Positions 58,900 to 64,000 of a stretch of 64,000 nucleotides of DNA are shown one piece after another (position 1 is the stretch's first letter; each line of letters begins with the position of its first letter). The translations under genes were made by a program, and so were the position numbers. The stretch comes from an uncultured Polaribacter sp. (GTDB taxonomy: Bacteria > Bacteroidota > Bacteroidia > Flavobacteriales > Flavobacteriaceae), in the NCBI GenBank assembly GCA_947497755.1, contig CANMHT010000001.1, forward strand, positions 186,001 through 250,000, read 5' to 3'. The notes below the pieces were generated by a model. It was not told where the DNA came from and made no database searches. It was given only the letters and a program-made list of their open reading frames with translations.

Positions 58900-59334
58900 T
58901 TATTTAATAAATTTTATAGTCAAAGGATATCTGTAGTTTTCTCCTTCTTTAGATTTTAAAGCCGCAATAATGATTAATGCTATTTTTAATAAACCTACGA
59001 TAGTTACTAATGCGCCAATTCCTAAAAAGCCAAACAAACCTCCGCTGTTTCCGATATGAAAATCGAAATTAAAATCATTATAATGACGTAGGTGATTAAG
59101 TAAAGAACCAAAGGCAAAAGGAACAATTGATAATCCTAAAATGAAAATATAAAGCGCATAACTAATATTGAAATTTACAGCTTCTTTTCCCTGCTCATCT
59201 AAAAATCTACTTCTGTCTTTCATCGTTTGCCATAAAACTAATGGCACTATAATACTTCCAAACGGAATAATATATCCAGAAAAAGCAGATATATGTATTA
59301 AAAAAGCATTGGTATTTTCGTTATTTCTACTCAT
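58900..59334 (-). CDS. DUF4870 membrane protein
   Basis: 144 residues from the ATG at 59334; the TTG at 59367 would lie inside the promoter. Four membrane segments fit the Tic20-like DUF4870 layout: FLIHISAFSGYIIPFGSIIVPLVLW, the conserved cytosolic FLDEQGKEAVNFNISY, then YIFILGLSIVPFAF and a final pair around LGIGALVTIVGLLKIALIIIAA (conserved core DEQGKEAVNFN). First gene of the PadR/PspC run, 20 bases from padR. Confidence 0.9.
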   Translation of the reverse strand: MSRNNENTNAFLIHISAFSGYIIPFGSIIVPLVLWQTMKDRSRFLDEQGKEAVNFNISYALYIFILGLSIVPFAFGSLLNHLRHYNDFNFDFHIGNSGGLFGFLGIGALVTIVGLLKIALIIIAALKSKEGENYRYPLTIKFIK

Positions 59335-59364
59335 TGTTTTTGATTTATATAATACTTGACTATG

Positions 59365-59406
59365 CAAATATATGTATAAAAAATGGTACTATGCAAAACA
59401 AAGTAC
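59365..59406 (-). promoter_or_regulatory. Promoter and putative PadR operator of the DUF4870-PadR-PspC run
   Basis: On the minus strand TTG (59396-59394), N21, TATATTTG (59372-59365). An inverted repeat GTACT-N11-AGTAC (59386-59406) covers the -33 element, and a perfect direct repeat ACTATGCAAA occurs at 59359-59368 and 59388-59397, touching both promoter elements. Confidence 0.6.
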
Positions 59407-59567
59407 TATATTTTTTGAAAATTTAACAGTTTTTTTGTGTTTTGATTATTAGTGTTTTATGCTTAAATTGCCCATTAATAAAGAGAATGTAGTTGTTTTT
59501 TGAATGAGAAAATAAAAATGTAAATTTTAACATTTTAAGAAAACAAACTTTAAAATTTAAACAGAAT

Positions 59568-60023
59568 ATGAAGATTACTCCACGAAAAATTAACTTATTT
59601 ATGTTGTATAAACTCCCGTCTGCGTTTTTTTGCGGAGTAAGAGTTCGAGCAATTTCTAATGAAAAAGCTGTTGTAAGAGTTAAGCATCGATGGATTAACC
59701 AAAACCCATTCAGATCTTTGTATTGGGCAGTGCAAGGAATGGCATCTGAATTTGCAAGTGGTATTTTGGTTATGAACGCAATTAGAACATCCAATCAAAA
59801 AATTTCGATGTTAGTTACACATCAAGAAGGGCGTTTTACTAAAAAAGCAACAGGAACTATTTTGTTTGAATGTAATGAAGGAAAACGAATTCAAGAAGCG
59901 ATTCAAAAAGCAATCGACACAAAAGAAGGGCAAACGATTCATTTAAAAACTGAAGGTTATAATGCTAACAAAGAATTAGTTTCTGAGTTTATTTATGAAT
60001 GGAGTATAAAAGTTAAATCATAA
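59568..60023 (+). CDS. DUF4442 hotdog-fold thioesterase-like protein
   Basis: 151 residues with the hotdog pattern of DUF4442: LPSAFFCGVRVRAISNEKAVV, WINQNPFRSLYWAVQGMASEFASGILVM (the central helix with NPFRSLYWAVQGMASE) and TKKATGTILFEC. The group is related to acyl-CoA thioesterases; the acyl substrate is unknown. The start is the ATG at 59568; upstream a weak hairpin AAAATGT/ACATTTT lies at 59515-59536. It is followed by an AIM24 gene on the same strand after 51 bases. Confidence 0.88.
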   Translation: MKITPRKINLFMLYKLPSAFFCGVRVRAISNEKAVVRVKHRWINQNPFRSLYWAVQGMASEFASGILVMNAIRTSNQKISMLVTHQEGRFTKKATGTILFECNEGKRIQEAIQKAIDTKEGQTIHLKTEGYNANKELVSEFIYEWSIKVKS

Positions 60024-60074
60024 TTTAATGTAACAAAAGCAATATTTTTTCTTCTAACACAAAAAAATAAAAGA

Positions 60075-60875
60075 ATGAACGCACACGAAATAGATTACCA
60101 TATTTATGGTGAAGAAATGCAATATGTAGAAATAGAATTAGATCCACAAGAAAGTGTTGTGGCAGAATCTGGTAGTTTTATGATGATGCATGATGGCATT
60201 ACAATGAATACCATTTTTGGTGATGGAACTAATCAAGATAAAGGAATTTTAGGAAAGCTATTCTCAGCAGGAAAACGATTGTTAACTGGAGAAAGTTTGT
60301 TTATGACTGTATTTACCAATAGTGGTTATGGTAAAAAGCAAGTTTCTTTTGCTTCTCCTTATCCAGGAAAAATTATTCCGATTGACTTGTCAGAGTTTGG
60401 TGGAAAGTTTATTTGTCAAAAGGATGCATTTTTATGTGCAGCCAAAGGAGTTTCTATTGGAATTGAGTTTTCTAAAAGGTTAGGAAGAGGATTGTTTGGA
60501 GGTGAAGGTTTTATCATGCAAAAAATGGAAGGTGACGGAATGGGATTTGTACATGCTGGAGGAACCATGTCTAAAAAAGTATTACAACCCGGAGAAATTT
60601 TAAGAGTAGATACTGGATGTATTGTTGGTTTTTCGCAAACAGTAGATTATGATATTGAATTTGTTGGCGGAATTAAGAATTCAATTTTCGGTGGTGAAGG
60701 ATTGTTTTTTGCTAAGTTACAAGGACCTGGAACAGTATATATCCAATCATTACCTTTTAGCAGATTAGCAGGTAGAGTATTAGCAATGGCACCACAAACT
60801 GGAAAAGGAGATCGAGGAGAAGGAAGTATTTTAGGCGGAATAGGAGATTTACTCGACGGAGATAATAGATTTTAA
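60075..60875 (+). CDS. AIM24 / TIGR00266 family protein
   Basis: 266 residues forming repeated beta strands. Seen: MQYVEIELDPQESVVAESGSFMMM, GESLFMTVFTNSGYGKKQVSFASPYPGKI, GEILRVDTGCIVGFSQTVDYDIEFVGGIKN and LFFAKLQGPGTVYIQSLPFSRLAGRV (key part GPGTVYIQSLPFSRLA). Human and yeast AIM24 are mitochondrial; the bacterial role is unknown, with no signal peptide here. A terminator follows at 60879-60909. Confidence 0.92.
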   Translation: MNAHEIDYHIYGEEMQYVEIELDPQESVVAESGSFMMMHDGITMNTIFGDGTNQDKGILGKLFSAGKRLLTGESLFMTVFTNSGYGKKQVSFASPYPGKIIPIDLSEFGGKFICQKDAFLCAAKGVSIGIEFSKRLGRGLFGGEGFIMQKMEGDGMGFVHAGGTMSKKVLQPGEILRVDTGCIVGFSQTVDYDIEFVGGIKNSIFGGEGLFFAKLQGPGTVYIQSLPFSRLAGRVLAMAPQTGKGDRGEGSILGGIGDLLDGDNRF

Positions 60876-60878
60876 AAG

Positions 60879-60909
60879 AAATCCCCATCAATTTTTGATG
60901 GGGATTTTT
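60879..60909 (+). terminator. Rho-independent terminator after the AIM24 gene
   Basis: AAATCCCCATCAA (60879-60891) pairs with TTGATGGGGATTT (60895-60907), followed by more T. It lies between convergent genes. Confidence 0.9.
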
Positions 60910-60923
60910 ATATAAAATAACTC

Positions 60924-62165
60924 TTATTTTTTTTGAAGGATGTATTTAAGTAATTTGTGACGTCTTTCTTTTTTTGTTGAAGCTTTTATTAAGACATCAG
61001 GAACTGTTTTTGTTTCATCATTGGCACTTCCATCAGGATTTAAACCCATTTCTCCAGTAAATCGAATTACAATTCCGCTGTTAGGTAATGTTATTAATAA
61101 TGGATCAGTACCAACACCATCACCACTTGTTTTTTCACCAGCAACTATAGCAAAACCAGTAGCTTTACAAAAATAAGCGAGTGCTTCAGAACTAGAAAAT
61201 ACCTTGTTATCTACAAGTAGATAAATGGTGCCTTCGTATTTTTTTTGAGTTGTAGAATGAATTGAAATTTGTTCATTTCTGAATAAATAAGAACCGTTTT
61301 TAAGTTCTTTTGGCATGTTTGGTAGGTTAATTTGCTCATAAAGAATTGTATTTTTAAAATAGTTGGGCTTGAATTTTCTCAACCTTTTCGAATTTTTAAA
61401 AGCATAAATCAACGGATATTGAATGCTATCTTTAATTAAAAACGGAACTATATTTTCCATCCAGTATTCTGTACTACCACCATCATTTCCTTGTATGTCT
61501 ATAATTAGATTTTTATACAGATGTGCCTTCTTAAAAAAATGCTGTAGCGTATCTGCATCTTGTTCTACATAATCATAACTAAATGAACGAATATGAACAA
61601 GAGCTGTAGAAGTTGTGTTATCAAAACTAGTGGTAACATTCTGATGTTTAGTTTTTATAGCTTGTTCTACCAAAGGTGTATTCTTTTCTTTTCGTTCAGG
61701 GAAAAACAAATCGCGATTTATTTTTTTCCAATAAGCAGATCGGATGGAATCTGTCTTTTCTAATTCTTGCAAAGAAATACGATATATGGAATCTTTTGAA
61801 GCTCCATAAACATAAGCCTTGTGAAAATAATTGTAGATAATGGTAGGATATGCATCTGTATGACCGTTGTTTAAATCATTTAGAATTCCATTTAAAACTT
61901 TAAAAAAAGCAATGTCATTTTTTGTTTTCTTTAGTTGTGATAGGTACTGTTTTTTGTTAGCAATCCAATCGGTATTAAATACTCTTTTATTGATTCCGAA
62001 ATAAGGATAAGACGCTTTTAATTCTTGATATAGATAGTTGAAATCATCAATTTTTTCTTTGGTAGTAAGTTGTTTTATTGTTGTTTGACCATATATAAAC
62101 ATACTTGTAAAAAAGAAAAGACAGATAAAAGTTATGAATCGGATTTTGTGTTTTTTTGATCTCAT
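60924..62165 (-). CDS. Secreted S41-family peptidase
   Basis: 413 residues, signal peptide or anchor at about 8-27 (FFFTSMFIYGQ). The N-domain has FNYLYQELKASYPYFGIN; the catalytic domain has NLIIDIQGNDGGSTEYWM and the active serine in DNKVFSSSEALAYFC, then VAGEKTSGDGVGTDPLLITLPNSG (serine region SSSEALAYF and EKTSGDG). This is the third S41 peptidase in the window. It diverges from a LytS-type kinase gene across 163 bases, the same layout as the S41/kinase pair at 36113-39271. Confidence 0.9.
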   Translation of the reverse strand: MRSKKHKIRFITFICLFFFTSMFIYGQTTIKQLTTKEKIDDFNYLYQELKASYPYFGINKRVFNTDWIANKKQYLSQLKKTKNDIAFFKVLNGILNDLNNGHTDAYPTIIYNYFHKAYVYGASKDSIYRISLQELEKTDSIRSAYWKKINRDLFFPERKEKNTPLVEQAIKTKHQNVTTSFDNTTSTALVHIRSFSYDYVEQDADTLQHFFKKAHLYKNLIIDIQGNDGGSTEYWMENIVPFLIKDSIQYPLIYAFKNSKRLRKFKPNYFKNTILYEQINLPNMPKELKNGSYLFRNEQISIHSTTQKKYEGTIYLLVDNKVFSSSEALAYFCKATGFAIVAGEKTSGDGVGTDPLLITLPNSGIVIRFTGEMGLNPDGSANDETKTVPDVLIKASTKKERRHKLLKYILQKK

Positions 62166-62328
62166 GTTTATGTGTTTATACAGACAAATTAATGGTAGAA
62201 AAGAGCTTTTTTAGAATTAATGTGATGAGTACAAATACGCTTTGTGATATGGTTTGTAAAATATGTGATGAACGCTGTTGGTCACAAAAAATGCCTGTTG
62301 TAATAAGGAATGCTTACTTTAGCCTTTG

Positions 62329-63321
62329 ATGGAACTGCTAGAAAAAATACTTAAGAGAAAAATATATTATCATAGCCTAATTTGGTTGTTGAGTGTATTG
62401 ATTGTAGTTACTTTTTGGTCTACAGCAGGTGTTGGTTTTATTGAAAAAGTAAAAGATACTTCTGGTATTGTTATTCCATCTTTTATACTAACCTATGTGT
62501 TATTTTTCTGTAAAGAGTACTTATTTGCTAAAAAGCAGTTTGTGATTTTTGTGATATTGGCAATAGTAATTATAAGTGTATCTGGTTATTTAACAGCACA
62601 CTTTAATGCTTTTTTATATGGGGAAGGAGCCGAATTAAATATCAGACAATGGATTCAAAATATGAGTATTGTTGGGTTTATTGTCTTGGTTTCTCAGATA
62701 GCCAAACGAGGAATCATTAGTCAGCTTCAACTTCAAAAGCTACAAGTAGAACAGCTTAAAATGGAAATACAATTATTAAAAGGACAATTGAATCCTCATT
62801 TCCTTTTCAATACGATTAATAATATTTGTGGAGTGAATCAGGTAGATTCAGAAAAAAGTACTGAAATGTTAATCAATTTGGCAGAATTGTTACGATATCA
62901 TTTAGAGTTTACCGTTGAGCAAAAGATTCCGATTGATAAAGAAGTTCAATTAATTGAAGCTTATATTGAATTGGAAAAAATGCGATTGAGAGATAATTGT
63001 TTGGTAACTTTTGAGCAGTCAGAGAAAAAATTAGATCTAGCTATTGCTCCTTTGTTATTATTGCCATTTGTAGAAAATGCCTTTAAACATGGTACACATA
63101 CTTCACATCCGTGTTTTATTAATATAAAATTGATGTATAAAAATGAAAAATTAGAATTTTTTGTAGAGAATAGTTTGTTTAAAAATCAAAAAGTAAGCAG
63201 TACTAATATTGGACAACAAAATACAATCAAAAGATTACAGCTTCTTTATCCAGAAAAACATCAGCTTAGAATAAGAGAAACGGATAAAAAATATACTGTA
63301 GAATTAATAATTGATTTATGA
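62329..63321 (+). CDS. LytS-type sensor histidine kinase
   Basis: 330 residues from the ATG at 62329 (a TTG three bases earlier is less likely). Four membrane segments at about 15-32, 45-62, 70-90 and 112-126, a short coiled coil, then the His_kinase domain with LKGQLNPHFLFNTIN, where His157 is the phospho-acceptor, and ATPase marks LLLPFVENAFKHG. No extracellular sensor domain is present, so the signal is likely read in the membrane. The end overlaps the regulator start (ATGA). Confidence 0.93.
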   Translation: MELLEKILKRKIYYHSLIWLLSVLIVVTFWSTAGVGFIEKVKDTSGIVIPSFILTYVLFFCKEYLFAKKQFVIFVILAIVIISVSGYLTAHFNAFLYGEGAELNIRQWIQNMSIVGFIVLVSQIAKRGIISQLQLQKLQVEQLKMEIQLLKGQLNPHFLFNTINNICGVNQVDSEKSTEMLINLAELLRYHLEFTVEQKIPIDKEVQLIEAYIELEKMRLRDNCLVTFEQSEKKLDLAIAPLLLLPFVENAFKHGTHTSHPCFINIKLMYKNEKLEFFVENSLFKNQKVSSTNIGQQNTIKRLQLLYPEKHQLRIRETDKKYTVELIIDL

Positions 63322-64000
63322 AAATGACCTATAATATTCTTATTGTTGATGATGAACCTTATGCTCATAATTTATTAGAAAGTTATTGTGATAAATTAGA
63401 AAATGTACAGGTTGTTGGTAATTGTTATAACGGTTTAGAAGCATTAGAAATGCTCAAAATAAAACTGGTAGACATACTTTTACTAGATATTCAAATGCCA
63501 GAAATTACAGGGATAGAATTGCTAGATACTATTAGAAAAAAAGACCTAAAAATAATTATGGTTACTGCTTATTCTGATTATGCAATTGAAACCTATAACT
63601 ACGATTTGGTTGTAGATTATTTATTAAAACCGATAAAGTTTGTACGTTTTGTTAAAGCGATAGAGCGCGCTAAAAAAACAATAGCCTTAGAGAACAATAA
63701 AAAGAGTGAGTACGTAGCTACTTTACCAACTGATAATAACACTACTTATTTTTGTATAAAAGAAGGAAAAATGATTCATAAAATAAACTTTGATTCTTTA
63801 TTGTATGTACAATCGTATGGAAATTATGCGAAACTATTTTTAGATGATGATACTATAAGAGTAGTTCGTAGTACTATTACCAAATTAGAAGAAGAACTCA
63901 ATGCTTTTGAATTTTGTAGAGTTCATAAAAGTTATTTGGTGAATTTAAAACATGTAGATAGAATTGATGGAAATAGGTTGCAGATTAACCAAATAGCATT
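63318..64000 (+). CDS. LytTR-family response regulator (runs off the right edge)
   Basis: 227 residues are present. Receiver domain 1-120 with IVDDEPYA, phospho-acceptor Asp57 in LLLDIQMPEITG, TAYSDYAIETY and DYLLKPI. The LytTR DNA-binding domain begins at about residue 145 (FCIKEGKMIHKINFDSLLYVQSYGNYAKLFL) and has FCRVHKSYLVNLKHVDRI; its last part lies beyond the window. It forms a kinase/regulator pair with the gene before it. LytTR proteins bind pairs of short direct repeats; no clear candidate was found in 62166-62328. Confidence 0.93.
   Translation, partial: MKMTYNILIVDDEPYAHNLLESYCDKLENVQVVGNCYNGLEALEMLKIKLVDILLLDIQMPEITGIELLDTIRKKDLKIIMVTAYSDYAIETYNYDLVVDYLLKPIKFVRFVKAIERAKKTIALENNKKSEYVATLPTDNNTTYFCIKEGKMIHKINFDSLLYVQSYGNYAKLFLDDDTIRVVRSTITKLEEELNAFEFCRVHKSYLVNLKHVDRIDGNRLQINQIA

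Noticed and set aside
1-64000. CRISPR array, tRNA, rRNA, insertion sequence, integrase or phage genes
   Set aside because: I looked for regular spaced repeats, cloverleaf ends, transposase motifs and integrase motifs and found none. The repeats present are regulatory in size.

Overview
The window comes from a member of the Bacteroidota, almost certainly the family Flavobacteriaceae (marine, Tenacibaculum/Polaribacter-like; genus not fixed). The evidence is very AT-rich DNA, the Bacteroidota promoter form TTG-N19-23-TAnnTTTG in front of many genes, weak or absent Shine-Dalgarno sequences, a type IX secretion sorting domain, DUF349, DUF2911, DUF5916, DUF6263 and head-GIN proteins, and a pyruvate dehydrogenase E2 with two lipoyl domains next to E1 alpha. 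Coding density is high. I see no rRNA, tRNA, CRISPR array, insertion sequence, phage gene or integrase. The region looks like stable core chromosome with several accessory secreted proteins.

Layout. 1-2623 (minus): a pyrimidine/RNA-processing run, pyrR-pyrB-small STAS-like protein-stand-alone T9SS sorting domain-rnz (rnz runs off the left edge). 2927-8201: a TPR protein, a HEISH lipoprotein, two tandem DUF368 (PopT-like) membrane proteins and aroE. 8375-17833: DUF349 protein, a degenerate zinc-ribbon coiled-coil protein, Nif3, lpxK, ppx, sixA-like, pdxH, an ECF sigma factor with two small partners, and a divergent HxlR/NmrA pair with a clear operator. 17890-23479: a lipoprotein, a PSD/PsiD-like pyruvoyl decarboxylase, a sodium symporter and recR.

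23581-36148 carries a complete protoporphyrin-dependent haem pathway from glutamyl-tRNA to protohaem: hemJ and hemH on the minus strand (with a TrmH-type methyltransferase and an AraC regulator), diverging from hemA, fused hemCD, hemB, hemL, hemE and hemF on the plus strand. Four non-haem genes (PsiE-like, DUF6973, CHMI-like tautomerase, EI24) sit between hemE and hemF.

36113-41909 is the most interesting part. A two-component system is flanked by two secreted S41 peptidases, and the intergenic regions carry GTTAAT direct repeats at an exact 11-bp period. The last repeat lies exactly 37 bp before a TAnnTTTG -7 element both at the kinase gene and at the downstream target operon. This defines a small, self-contained regulon. 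A second sensor kinase (LytS type, 62329 on) also diverges from an S41 peptidase, with a LytTR regulator cut by the right edge.

42095-52728 holds a one-lipoyl E2 acyltransferase, a membrane AraC regulator, an NTF2-like/DUF5916 pair, DUF6263, a porin-like barrel with a Big2-DM13 lipoprotein bracketed by two nearly identical terminators, and pdhC-pdhA. 52869-62165 holds a secreted protein, a VanX-like dipeptidase whose start codon abuts a terminator, DUF2911-TPR, a PadR-controlled DUF4870-PadR-PspC-GIN operon, DUF4442, AIM24 and a third S41 peptidase.
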